Origin: Ziziphus jujuba
Lineage: Eukaryota; Streptophyta; Magnoliopsida; Rosales; Rhamnaceae
DNA: 64,000 nucleotides
NCBI RefSeq assembly: GCF_031755915.1
Contig: NC_083380.1
Location: 12,896,001 to 12,960,000 of the forward strand
Direction: 5' to 3'
Shown here: in pieces, positions 32,677 to 44,519 of the stretch
How positions within the stretch are numbered: position 1 is the first letter of the stretch
How the letters are laid out: each line of letters begins with the position of its first letter
Made by a program: the position numbers and the translations under genes
Notes under the pieces: model-generated
Database searches by the model: none
Told to the model about the DNA's origin: nothing
The model's input: the letters and a program-made list of their open reading frames with translations, nothing else

Positions 32677-35569
32677 TGTAACACCCCGTCCCAAATCACA
32701 CCGGAATCCGTGCACATTGACCGAGGGGGTCAACAGTTGACTTTTTGTCCTAGTTGGAATTTCTAGTTGACCAGGGTACCGTGGCGAAGTGCATGATGCC
32801 CTGAGTTCGTAGACTAGTAGCACGTTGAAAATGGAGCTACGGTTTGAAAATTATGGGCAAAACAAGTCGAGGTGCAAATAGTCCAAAAGGTGCCGAGAGT
32901 TGACTTTTTCTTGTTGTGTAATTTTGTTTTGACTCTTGCATGATTGTAAAGTACTCCTCGATACGAGTTCATAGACTAGCGGCACGCTTAAATCGGACAT
33001 TTGGTTAAAAAGTTATGGACGTTTGAAATTCGCCGGATACCGTAATATTTTATTATATTTGGCTTAAGTGCACAGTAATGCCATGTGTCATCACCTGATT
33101 GGTCCACGTGGATGAACAGTGTCACCACGGTGGCTTTTATTTGGCAAAAACGCCGGGGAAGAGAGAGAAAGAGAGAGAGAGAGAGAGAAACCGGCCGACC
33201 GCCGGAATCGTCCAATTTTTCGGTCGATTTTTGCTACACGCGCCAGCCAGACGGGAGCGGCTTTCCATTTCCGGCCAAACCCCAAAATCTCACGGCTGTT
33301 GGTCGCCAGACGTGCCCGGATCGAGGTGACAAAGTTCGGCGGTGATTTTTCCCTCCACCGCCGTTTGCCCTGTTTCCGGCCATTTTAAGGCTACACGCGC
33401 CAGCCACCCCTCACCACCTCCTCAAGTCCGGCCTACCCACCAAATTTCACGGCAACCAGACCTCCGACGCACCGGGATCGGAGCGTTTTCCGGTGAGGGG
33501 CCGAAAATCTTCAAACCCTGATTTCTCCGCCGTCGGGCCTCCATTTGCCTCACTGCCGGTCCCGTTGGAATCCTCTCCCCTCGATCTACAAAACCATCAA
33601 AAATCTCAGCCAACGGCCACCGCACGCGCTGCCGCCGGCGACGGTTCCCGGTGCCCGCGGCGGCTCGCCGGAAGTTACTGTTCCGGCGAGTACCCAGTTG
33701 CACCGCCGGTCCCTATCCACTGATTCTGACCTCCTGAATCCAAATCCGGCATCCTTTTCCGCCAATTCGCGACGGTTTGGGAGAATTGAGGAGTCGAATC
33801 CCGAAATCTTTCCGGCGAGATTCCGGCCACCTTGGGTCCGATCACCGGAAAGTAAGACCGAATCCGTGATCCTCATCACTCAAGCTTCGATCTGGTATAT
33901 AACTTGTAACTTTTAGATGTTGTTTGTGTTCGCTCCCCGGGTACCCATTTGGGAGTTACCCGATTAAAATATTAATATATTTGGTTGGTATACTGTGGAT
34001 GTTTTAGGTGCGCGTACGAGTAGTGGAGTTGATCCTGTGAAGGATCTTAGCTGATATACGCGCTTAAGGTGAGTGACCCACCTTTAAAAATATTTTGGGC
34101 AATTAATTATGTTTAATTAGTGTTTAATTGGTATTTAAATTATGCTCATGTGGTACAATTTAATTACGATTTTATTGTGATTTAATTTATTGATTATGCA
34201 TGAGCAAAGTATATTTCGATAATAATCGTATGTGGTTTTAAAAATATACTTAGGCATAATTGGTTTAAATATTTTATGAAAATATTTGTTAAATTGGTGG
34301 TTTAATTTATAATTATGCCTACAGTATTTTATTCGTTGAACCTCGTATTATGAGAAAAATTATGGTTTTATTTGTTATCGATGTTTTCGTACCGGTTTGT
34401 TAAATAAAAATATGTGGGATGGTAAGTGTGAAATTTTGGTATATTTCCCACGGTAATTTTGGAAAGAATGGTACGGTTGCTTAAATAATTATTTTAGACA
34501 CATTCATACAGTATTGGTGTTCTGGTATATGTATATGTGGTTTAGCGCGCAAGTATTATGTCTCCTGTGAGTTGCCATTTGGACCGTGGACAGGCAAGTG
34601 TGATATTGGCCACAGCCGCCCCCCTCCTTGGCCGAGATGACGGTTTCAGCAGCGGTACTGTCGGAACGCCGAAGTGCCGTTTGCAAGTTTCTCTCTTTAA
34701 TCTCCCCGCCAGTCGGTGCTCAGGACGCTAGGTATCGGAGGGCATCATCGGTATATGGTGTGGTGCGTCAAGTGTAAATTTTCAGATAAAGTTCCAAACC
34801 CCAAAAGTGTTCAAAGTTATTTATTATGATTTATTACACTTTAATTATATATTGGGGTATTTATTTATTTATTGTTTATCAAATGGTTTGATCCCTTGGT
34901 TTTCGAGAAGTTCGAATATCGGGTTTTGTGAAATTGTTTTAAAAAGGAAACATTTCCAACGGAGTGATTAGTGAGAGTTTTGAGGGAAAATTATTATTCC
35001 AACTGTTATTATTATTTATTTATTAATTGTTGGTATTAATTTAATTCCCTTATTTGTTATATTATTATTATTATTATTATTAAAAGTGTTCAGTGGCTAG
35101 GGTCACTCATTGAGATGATTAGCATCTCACGTTTTTAAGTTCCATTCCCTTAGGTGCAAGGGGTGATAGACGTTCTTCCGGGGCGAACCAGTTCTCCGTC
35201 GCTATCGTGTTTTGAGAAGTACTTTTGTACTCATTCTTTTTAGTTGTATTATTTCTTTCATCTTGTTGTATTTTCTGTTGATTAGCACTTCAGGAAGCTC
35301 TGTATACTATTTCGACACTTATGTTTTATTTATGCACTGGGCTGCTGTTACTGTTGTGAAGTGTTATAAATTTGTGGAATCAATTTGTAGTTTTGCGGGA
35401 GGAATAAGGGGGTGAAAATAGAAGTGTGTTCTCAGTGCAGGTAATTTTTGGTAAGTCCTACCCTTAGGGGAGGTGCTGTCGGATTTTCCGTTGGAAGGTT
35501 CGGTGGTATTTCCCTGGGATCAGGGCTTGTCTAGGGTTCCGGGGCAGGAATTCTGGGCGGGTCCTGACA
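32677..35569 (+). repeat. 3' LTR of element B, full length (2893 bp)
   Basis: It begins TGTAACACCCCGTCC and ends GGTCCTGACA, and is the only complete LTR of the A/B pair. It has a GTCAACAGTTGACTTT opening, an LTR leader with (GA)n at about 33157-33190, GC-rich sequence to 33860, an AT-rich middle and a (TTA)n tract near 35066-35084. The flank after it (TCTCT) does not match the flank left of A (ATCTT). Open frames at 32988-33916 are on both strands and compositional. Confidence 0.93.
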
Positions 35570-36317
35570 TCTCTTCTCTAAAAAAAAATTCTCTCCCTTT
35601 TCTTTCTCTCTCTTCTTGAAAATTACACTCTCTCTCTCTCTCTCTCTTTCTCTCCCCCCCATCCTTTGCAAATGAAGATCTTTCCCTCTCTCTCCCTCTC
35701 TTCCTCGTATGTAAACTAAAAAAAAAAAAAAATTGAAAGTGAAGGTTTCAATTTTGTTTCTTTCATCCAAAAAAAAAAAAAAAAGGAAAAGCTTCAAACT
35801 AAGTTCTAATGGCAACATTTTCTTCTTATTTCTTAGTATATTAAAAGTATCTTTAATGGTTCTGTCCATTAAAATTTATATGATAAAGGATTAAAAAGAT
35901 GTTAGTGCTTTGGTGGTGTAATATTAATCAATTGACAATGTTTACTTAAAATTCTTTTCCAATGAAAAAAATTGGGATGTTAAAAGAGGAGATGAGAATA
36001 GAGAGGAAAGAGAGAAAAGAGAGAAAAGACTGTGAATTAATGAAGATAGAGGACAAGAAGAGGTTTAATTTATGATTCACATTGTCTATTAGATCATTCA
36101 CAAATAGATGATCTACTAAATAAATTTTTTTTTTAATATCACTTTAGTTTGTTAGGGATTTACATGCTTAATTAAAGATGATTATTTTAAAAAATTGTTT
36201 ATTAGTTTAATATGGAAAAAAAAATTTAAATAGACAGACAGATCCAATGAACACGAAAAGCTCTAAGATAATCGATCATTGATTCATTATGGTCATATAT
36301 TGTTAACATTTTTAAAA
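35570..36317. other. Low-complexity spacer, no gene seen
   Basis: Pyrimidine-rich (CT)n runs at 35575-35705 are followed, after an AT-rich middle, by purine-rich GA runs at 35985-36030. The two could pair as a loose inverted repeat. No open frame here resembles a protein. Confidence 0.6.
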
Positions 36318-36600
36318 TGTCAGCATAAGTTGAAGGATATTCATTGTATTAATTATTATTGTCCTATCTTCTTAACATTTTAATTCTTGATCATACACGT
36401 GGTTCTATAAATTTTGGTCAATATATAAAAGTCAGGCCAATGTATTGTGTTATACAATAAACATCAGCATAAGTTGAAGGATATCCATTGTGTTAATAAT
36501 CATTGTCGTATCTTCTTGACATTTTAATTCTTGATCAGACTCGTAGTTCAATAAATTTTGGCAATATATAAAAAGCACGCCAATATACGAAGTAGTTCAA
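36318..36600 (+). repeat. Tandem duplication of a 150-bp segment
   Basis: The segment starting TCAGCATAAGTTGAAGGATA near 36320 is repeated near 36467, both followed by ATTCTTGATCA and an AATATATAAAA motif. Related sequence occurs at 37670-37700 and at 56082-56200, linking this spacer to the BBI-bearing duplication. Confidence 0.8.
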
Positions 36601-37640
36601 TAAATCTACTTATTCACCCAAAAAAAAAATTCAATAAATCTAATTTGTTTTTCTTACCCTTAGAATATTATTAAAAAATAATAATAATAAGGTATAAACT
36701 TTTCTATTGGGACCACTAAAATACATAAGAACAGATAAACTTCCACTCCTAGGCCCACGAAAGTATACCAAAGCGGATGAAAAATCAATGTACGATGAAC
36801 CTACCAAATGAACAAAAATGTAGACTTTTTTTCTCGCTGAATGAACAGAAATGTAGACTTATAAGTCTACTAATGGTGACAAGAAATTTGCACCAACCGT
36901 CTCCACTAGGTAATGCTACGACAGACAAGACTTATCATCAATTTAACTTCCGCGCAGAGCATGAAAGTTACATTTTAAATACGTAACATGGGAATAAAAG
37001 AGAAGACCACACGTTTTGAACACATGGTACAAAATTTGTCAATATTCTAATTAATCCACAATGCCCTTGCAAAGAAGCAACAAAATGAAATGAACACAAA
37101 AGCAGCCATCTGAGAGACTAGTATAAAAGGGGGAAGATTGTAAATAAACGAGAATGACTAGTCCATTGGTAATATTACCTTTAAATCCTAGATTCACGAA
37201 CCGGTGTTAAAATTTTCCATTCTCAAATTATCAAAAATATATCTATATATATAAAAGGAAATAAATATTATTAATAATTAAAAAAATCATGCCCAATTTC
37301 CCTTTTATATTGGATAAAAAGGATGTTGAGGACCACTACTCATTTGAAATGGCAAACCAAAAATGAAACATGACAAGACAAAAGATGGAAAATAGATTAT
37401 TGAAATTTTCAATAAGAAAGAAAATAAAAAAATGGTAATCAAAAGATTAGTGCAGTCCTTAATCATTGGGCCGTCAAAGGGTTTCGAATTTTATTTTATT
37501 TCATTTTAAGAAGATATCAGAAAATTATTTCAAAATAGTTAGATATATCTTTTTTCAAAATAGCTAGATATATGTCCACATCTTAGGGAAGAAAATATTA
37601 ATTTGTTTTTGAAGATAAGAGGATAAGGGCGTGGTCGCGA
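36601..37640. other. Intergenic spacer, no gene seen
   Basis: AT-rich. A patch at about 37295-37340 (TTCCCTTTTATATTGGATAAA then AGGATGTTGAGGACCAC, with a small gap) resembles 62383-62420 in copy 2, hinting at an older duplication unit. A short open frame at 36777-36986 contains a small internal repeat (NEQKCRL twice) and is not credible. Confidence 0.6.
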
Positions 37641-37788
37641 GAGGATAAGATAATATTCTTCAAGCATCTCCGATTCAATTCTTGATCATACACGTAGTTC
37701 AATATTCAAACTAATGTGTGTTTGTGAATATTCCATGACTCTATTCTAAACAACACGTCGATGAATATAAATGTCAAATTTTTTTGTC

Positions 37789-39913
37789 ACATTGCTATAA
37801 AAAAAAACCTGGCCAACATGCATAATGATCCTTTCCTCGTTTTTTCTTTTGAAGATTTGACTTTAGCATGATGCCTACTTGTGAATTGAGCAATTTGTTT
37901 TTGTATTCCTTTCATATAATAATAGCCATGTTTTAGCACAGTAATAAAAAATAAATAAATAATACTAAAGATACAGAAAACTCATCAAATAATTTACCAA
38001 ATGATGTAGCATGGTATGGATATTTAATCATATCCATTTTGTAAAAGCTTCACTCATCTATATCTAGAATATATATTTGCTAACCAATAAAAAATGACAA
38101 ATAATTTCACCACATTATTTAATAAACTACTTGGTAAATTTTGTAGTGTCTATAGCTCAAATGAAAAAAGAATAAAACTAAAAGGAAATAGCTAATTAAT
38201 TAATGGAACAACTTAGTATTTAATTACCCTTATGAACCTCCATACATAAAATACTTGTTGGAATTTTTGGCATAATATTGATATTCATCAATATGGGTCA
38301 ATTTGTGTAAATACTAGATAAAGTAGGACTGTTTTTGGACAACTTAAAACCAAATTGAATTTAGTATAATTAGATGTTAGTAGGACCATTTGAAGATTTA
38401 ATTTCATAAAATTAACCTTCGAGTGAAAAACTCCAATTTTGGATACCGAATCCTAAATGTTTGGGTGCAATTGGATTATTTGTGTCCACTTTATGTAATT
38501 TTATAGTTATATAAATTATTTTAAGATATTTGATATACACCAATATCCTTAGTTTAATTTTAAGAGCCTAAAAAATATTTTATTATATTATAGACATCTG
38601 TACTGCATCCTGAGATGACGAGAAAGAATGATTAGTAATAGTATCTGTGAGTGGTTTGCTTTCGAATGAACTTGGGCATACTAGTAAGATATCTACATAT
38701 ATGTCGTTTGAAAAATAAAAAAAAATTTACTTATGCATATATGGTCATTTATATATACATTATCATTTTATGTGATTTTTTGCAAAATTTTAAATGTTTA
38801 CAGTAGAAATATATTCATGGTGAACCTTTGAAACTTGAAATATGAATGTTCCGATATCTATAATAATGTCTAACCCAATTATTAATTATATAATTTTATG
38901 GCATGAAAAATGTAGGCTTATTTGAAATGGTTGATGAGACTATGATCTGATTAGTGATTTATATGATTATATGCTTTTGGATCTAATAGACATTTGGTAA
39001 TACTGGACATGATGAGGATTCTATACCATATAGTACTAATGAGTATAATTGATATAGATCATAGCCAGGATAATGGTGGTATTGGGCATGACGAGTTGGT
39101 GGGCCATATTACTGATGGTTACAATTGATATTTAATTATGGCTAGTATATATTTATCACTACAAAGAATAATGATAAGGTTCCTACAACAATTTCTTTAG
39201 AAGCTAAAAGGTCATGATGAGTTTTCCCCTCCTCCCGCACTAACCTGTGGTGCCTTGGAACACTAAGAAGCACATGGCAGTACTTGGTATATAATATGGT
39301 ATAAAGGGTTGTAGATACATATGGGCAGTTTAAGATTTAAAATGATAGATTAAATGTTTGATGTATAGTCTTGATGCTTGAATAAATGTGTGGTTATTGT
39401 TTTGGTCGTTATAATGAATTAATGTTGATTTATTCAATGCATAATGTACTTGTTTAATTAGAGCTTTGGGGTAATAAATATGGGTTTATGAAATGGTTTT
39501 AAAAGTAAAACTTTTCAAAGAGTAGATGAGAGGTTTGGAGAGATGTTTTTAACAATAAAATGTTATTTTCTTACTATAGCATACTATTCAATAGGATATT
39601 TATATTTCACATTTTTTTTTTGTTTTTAACTCATTCCCCTAGATTCACATAGTCAGGGGACAATCTACCTCATACATCATATATCGTTTCTGCAGTTCGC
39701 ACAATAGTAGTAGTATTTATCTTTCCATATTTATCTTTATTCTTCTTAAACTTTTTTGCATGATTTGTATTACTTGATTTTTTAAGTACTTTTAAAATGC
39801 TCTAATTTAAATCATGAATATAGTAGTGACCTTGGTATATATGTGAAATAATGCCATATAATATAATGAGCTGTAAATGTTGGCTGTAGTTCTAGGTTTG
39901 CATGCTATTGTGA

Positions 39914-39948
<35 letters not shown>

Positions 39949-40107
39949 AGCTATTATTTTATATTGTATGGATGTGATTGTCCAGTACTGTTCGGGTAAT
40001 ATCTCATTGGGATTTATTTAAAAATTATCTAGTGAGACTTTTTTAGGAGGAGTCCTGAGTGGTTATCAAGGTAGGTTCTATCATATATATATATATATAT
40101 ATATTGA
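37789..40107 (+). mobile_element. 2.3-kb LTR-like insertion, absent from copy 2
   Basis: Copy 2 runs directly from AATATAAACCTC to AAAGTATTATTTTTTATT (near 56285), while copy 1 has 2.3 kb between these points. Inside are layout matches to chromovirus LTRs: CTCCTCCCGCACTAACC ... ACTTGGTATATAATATGGTA at 39226-39303, ATGAAATGGTTTTAAAA at 39489, and CTCATTCCCCTAGATTCACAT near 39631. No coding frame is present. Probably a solo LTR of a diverged gypsy family; exact ends not resolved. (TA)n tracts lie at about 39917-39944 and 40085-40104. Confidence 0.5.
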
Positions 40108-40133
40108 AGTATTATTTTTTATTCTGTGTTAGT

Positions 40134-40479
40134 TGTAACAGTCCAGTCCACCCGCATGCGATATTGTCCGCTTTGGATCCAGTCTGCACGGTTTTGTCAA
40201 AACGCGTCGCGAGGGAAAGGTATCCACACTCTCTTTTAAGGCATGCTTCGTTTTCCTTTCCAACTGATGTGAGATCTCACAATCCTCCGCTCTTGGGGCC
40301 CAATGTCCTCGCTGGCACACCGATCCGGGTACTGGCTCTGATACCAACTGTAACAGTTTAGTCCACCCGCTTGCGATATTGTCCGCTTTGGGCCCAGCCT
40401 GTACTGTTTTGTCAAAATGCGTCGCAAGGGAAATGTATCCATACTTCATTCTCCTTTCCAACCGATGTGAGATCTCACA
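40134..40479 (-). mobile_element. TRIM retrotransposon, minus strand
   Basis: The two LTRs are 40134-40281 (148 bp) and 40349-40479 (131 bp, with a short deletion), reading TGTGAGATCTCACAT...CTGTTACA on the minus strand. The 67-bp interior holds a primer-binding site at 40335-40346 (TGGTATCAGAGC, minus) next to the right-hand LTR. A 4-bp duplication TAGT (40130-40133 and 40480-40483) flanks it. The equivalent place in copy 2 (near 56315-56325) is an empty site, so the insertion is specific to copy 1. Confidence 0.9.
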
Positions 40480-41084
40480 TAGTTGTCTGAGGTTCAAGTG
40501 ATGTTTTATTGGACTTTTTTTAAAGATTGTTCAATGAGACTTTCCTAGACAAAACTATCCAAAAATTCTGAGAGGATCCTATCATGGTTTGTTAAGCCAC
40601 ATCGTTTAAACGAATTTTATCCCACTAAATTATCTTATTTGGAAAGAAATGGCCCTAAAAAGACAAGAAACTCGCACATCTGATTGTGTCTACTTCTTCA
40701 TGGTCCTAATCGTAGAAAATAGTAAACGACCACCTTAGTATTAACTAGGAAAATTCAAGCGATATAATCTATTCATGCTTTTACATTCAGATAATATGCC
40801 AAGTCTTGACGCCACATGTAACTTTACGCAGTGTCAATATCTTATCAATGGACCGCACCAACTGGACTTCTAGAATGCTTCATATACAATTTTATCCGAA
40901 TATAATATACACAAATCCACTCATTTTTCTTCCAATTTTTAAAACCACATTTTATTATTTGCAATATAAAGTAAGTTATCTGTAAAGCACATATACTTGC
41001 AAAATTCTTTATTTTCAAAATTGATAACGATGCATTAAAAGTTTATATTTGATGATGATAAGTTTTTCAAGCTGCAATGAAAGA

Positions 41085-41142
<58 letters not shown>

Positions 41143-42671
41143 ATATATGTTGAAAAAATCCGTACTATGTTTCTTCCAGCTATAGTTCTCATTGATACGT
41201 GCATGTGGATGCAGAAATATAGTGAAAATTATTCTGCATTATTTTGTTGTACCGATGTAGAGTCGTAGGATGTGATCTTTTTGGTAATGAAGTATTGTCA
41301 TTATTCTGCACGTGAATGTAGGGTCTATGCCTTGTATCAGGTGCGGAGCCAGGAGTTTTGAAAAAAAAAATTTTAAAAAAAAAAACATTTTGGGGAAAAA
41401 AAATCAATTTATTAATATAAACAAATTTTCATAACATTAAAAAAAAAAAAATTCACCACAAAAAAAATTAATGTACAATATTTAAAAAGAAAAACATACA
41501 TTTTTATTTTGTACTGTTAAAAAGCATATATAATTTTCTTCTAATATTTTAATTTTATTATATATCAGTTTATTAACATAAACAAAAACAAAAATAAAAA
41601 AATAAAATAAAACATAAATCAAAATAATATTCCTCATTCTTTTAAATTTTCAAAAATGTTATTTTCTTCTAAATAAAAATGTGAAAAGTACAAAAATATA
41701 AAAGTTATTACTTTTCTTGTGTGCCAAAGTTATTGACTTTATTGTGTAGATGGATGAAATTAAATTGGAAATCAATATATACCAAAAACAAGGAGAAGAA
41801 AAATTTTGTTTCCTATTTATTGTCTTTGTATGGTATATTATACGATATAAATAGGATGAAAAATATATAATTTATCTAGGTTCAGATGAAAAAATATTTA
41901 TAAACTCTATATACAATATTTTCTAAAAATTAATTAATTAAGATCCACATAAAAATACTAAAAGAATCCTAACTTGATTTGGAGACTGAAAAAAAATTAA
42001 AACCAATTTTATAAAGGGACCAACGAAGGTAATGACCCAAAAACAAATATATTTAATATATATAAAATGTTAAAAGCAAAAATTGGGGGAGGCGGACATG
42101 AGAAATTTTTCAGTACATAAAGTACATTGATATGGAATCTGATGTGGTACACACTATCAATAAAAAAATAACATTTGTCCCATTTTGCCATATCAGCAAC
42201 TACACACCTTAACACTGTTACTACTATAACTCTCTTCTTCTCCGTTGGGATCCCATCTGTCTCAAACTTAGAAGATTATTATCCAAAGCAATCTTATCAT
42301 TCAAAGCAATCTTAGTCTCTCTGGCAAGTATTATCATCCAAAGCAACCTTAGTCTCTTTGACAAGCTCAAATCCCATGTTTCATTTTTAAGAATACAAGG
42401 ACCCAAATCAATACAAATGCGAACTTAATTTTTCTCTGCACATAGACCATTCCATCTGTTATTTAATTTCTGAAATTTATATTTGGTATCTAATCTAGTC
42501 AGTAAATCAAGGGTCAATTATGGATATGGTTAGGAGTTAAACATTTGAAAATAGATTGAAAAGGATAATATATAGGTGCCATGAAACTCACAAAGCCATT
42601 TCTATTCTACAATTATAATTGGACTTCTTGATTATTAAAATTCTAGATACCTTGTGTGAGATTTCAAAGAA

Positions 42672-42702
<31 letters not shown>

Positions 42703-43428
42703 CGAAAAGATTTCTTGGTTTATATGTGTGTCTGTCTTGGAATTTCATCTAACCAACCAAATGGTATTGTCAATAGGGATAGCCCATCTTCTTGGTGAAT
42801 GGTGAATGATTGAAGAGTGAACAATTTGATTCTGGTTCTTCATATACGGCTATGGGAAAATCCGCGAAAGGACCATAAATCAAAGTGGGCAAGACTTGGA
42901 TGCTTTATATTTGAGGCGAGAAATTCTTGTAAACATTTTAGTGAATTGATTTGATATGGAGGTCTAATGCAGAAGAAAATAGACAGCCAGCAAAAAACAA
43001 AATGGAAGAGTTACAGAAACAGGATCGAAAAATATTAAAATGTGTGATGAATCAGATGTTATTTCTTTATTGGCTGTATATACCATGTCAGTATACTGTA
43101 TGTACTAAAAAATTTCTCGGCGGACATGGCCTCATTAGACCTAAGCCTACCTCCGTCCCAATTAGTATTGTTTAATTCATTAATTAAAGTCTATTATAAC
43201 CAGATAATGAATTTATTTAATCATTTCTCTAATTTCACAATATGGAACATAATTTAGATTTTTTTGTATAATAACGAAGAACTATCATAAGTAATATATA
43301 TACTTATTTGAAAGCGACAAATTAAATATTTTTAAGCAAAAAAAGGAGATAAATTAAATATCTATGTCTACTTGTTGGACAGAGAGTACGAGACAACATA
43401 ACATTGGTAAGAAAACAGTGACAAGATA
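40480..43428. other. BBI-1 upstream region, no gene seen
   Basis: AT-rich noncoding sequence collinear with 56326-58917 of copy 2. It contains a short dispersed-repeat end (GGTGCGGAGCCAGGA near 41340, also near 57180) and (TA)n tracts. A stretch at about 42780-43130 has no counterpart in copy 2. Short open frames at 42009-43175 are not conserved with copy 2 and are rejected. Confidence 0.65.
41093..41140. repeat. (AT)24 microsatellite
   Basis: An uninterrupted AT run of about 48 bp; the orthologous site in copy 2 (about 56968-56989) is about half as long. It is the longest pure TA tract in the window. Confidence 0.9.
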
Positions 43429-43434
43429 CACGTG
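43429..43434 (+). promoter_or_regulatory. G-box (CACGTG) upstream of BBI-1
   Basis: ACACGTGCAAGGACACGTAT: a CACGTG core 332 bp before the ATG with a second ACGT core ten bases later. The pair is unchanged at 58918-58923 upstream of BBI-2. Paired ACGT cores are typical binding sites for plant bZIP/bHLH factors in ABA or jasmonate responses. Regulation here is inferred. Confidence 0.45.
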
Positions 43435-43671
43435 CAAGGACACGTATAAACGACAAAAAAAATTAATGTTTATTTTCTTTTGAATTTATCGGAAAAACGT
43501 TTAATCACTCTCTCTCTCTCTCTCTCTCTTTATTTTTTTAACATATTCTCTTTTAAAAATTATATGCGGATTTTGGAATTTCATTAATAACCAAAAACGC
43601 GTTTCTTTATTGATTTATTTATTTATTTTTGTCACCAACTAATCTGTTGGCTCTCTTGCCGTACATGTGTC

Positions 43672-43679
43672 TATAAATA
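43672..43679 (+). promoter_or_regulatory. TATA box of BBI-1
   Basis: TATAAATA, 82-89 bp before the ATG at 43761. A (CT)n tract at about 43507-43530 lies further upstream. The same arrangement precedes BBI-2. Confidence 0.75.
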
Positions 43680-43760
43680 TCTCCAAACTTACCACATTTT
43701 CTGCACCCCCGAAACAATCTTCAAAAGCGAGCTAAAATACCAGAGCAGAGAGAATTATTC

Positions 43761-44136
43761 ATGGCTTCCAAGAAGGCTGTTGTCATGACTGTGGCAGTGC
43801 TAGCTGTTCTGCTGCTAGCTTTGTCTGCAACAGTTTCTGCTAGACCTGATGCTCATGTCTTGGATCTCTTTGACCTATTAAGTGCCAGAAACCATGTTTC
43901 TGATAACTTTGGTACATATTAATACCCTTTTTTCTGTTTCACAAGTTTTACATATTCTATAAACATTATGGTTTTTTTTTTTTTTTCCTTCCACTCGTAA
44001 CTAAATTCTTTTTTGTTTTGTTTTTTTTTTCTTTTTTTTTTTTTTGGTTCAAACCGAATACGGAAAGATTTAACGAGATTCATTATTAATTTTCATGTTG
44101 TGGATACAAATTTGAAGTAACCAACATCTTGTTTTT

Positions 44137-44167
<31 letters not shown>

Positions 44168-44420
44168 TTGGTTGGTTTTCTATGTTGTAGTGAGAGTGGT
44201 GCGTGGGAAGAATGAAGGAAATATGATGGCATGCTGTGACGCTTGCTATTGCACTAAAAGCATGCCTCCAAAATGCATGTGCGCAGACATCTTCTCCGAT
44301 CCACATCGATGCATGGGCTGTGATCTTTGCATGTGCACAATGAGCTATCCCCCACAATGCAAGTGTCTTGATGTTACAGACTGTTGCAGTCCACCATGTT
44401 CCGCTGTTGCTACCGACTAA
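43761..44420 (+). CDS. Bowman-Birk-type serine protease inhibitor precursor (BBI-1), two exons
   Basis: Exon 1 is 43761-43911 and exon 2 is 44191-44420, joined by a phase-1 GT-AG intron; the product has 126 residues. Residues 1-27 form a signal peptide (hydrophobic VAVLAVLLLALS, likely cut after VSA), then a propeptide, then the Cys-rich inhibitor from about 65. Loop 1 is CTKSMPPKC with P1 Lys73-Ser74, predicted to bind trypsin. Loop 2 is CTMSYPPQC with P1 Met101-Ser102, suggesting chymotrypsin or elastase. The mature part has 15 Cys rather than the usual 14 because DFC becomes DCC (115-116). Two residues, not three, separate the seventh and eighth Cys. BBIs are secreted or vacuolar defence and storage proteins that block serine proteases. 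The start follows a TATA box and is conserved in BBI-2. Confidence 0.93.
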
Positions 44421-44519
44421 ATCGCCACTATGTTAAGTACTATATAGGCTTGGCCAACTGCCTCAATGGCTGATGCATATGTTGAGGCTTTTAAATAATA
44501 TGTAAGCCAAGTCTTCCTA

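Larger units (their letters stand above)
25587..35569 (+). mobile_element. Element B: Ty3/gypsy chromovirus (Tekay/Del-like), plus strand, 5' LTR truncated
   Basis: Order: truncated 5' LTR (25588-27911), primer-binding site (27914-27925), gag-pol (28051-32630), polypurine tract, full 3' LTR (32677-35569). The coding region has six premature stops (near 28963, 29482, 30118, 31335, 32022 and 32469) and three indels: +1 near 29893, -1 near 30033, and a 5-bp GCTAA tandem duplication near 30747. Its two LTRs differ at about 18 of 480 sampled bases (about 96%). A and B LTR ends differ more (about 9% in a similar sample), so A and B are separate insertions of related subfamilies. Confidence 0.92.

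Noticed and set aside
16330..35569. A and B as one element that duplicated by inversion
   Set aside because: Hand-counted LTR similarity is higher within each element than between them, pointing to two insertions.
44151..44357. Minus-strand frame opposite BBI-1 exon 2 (also at 59544-59795)
   Set aside because: Shadow of the Cys-rich exon; its conservation follows from the sense-strand gene.
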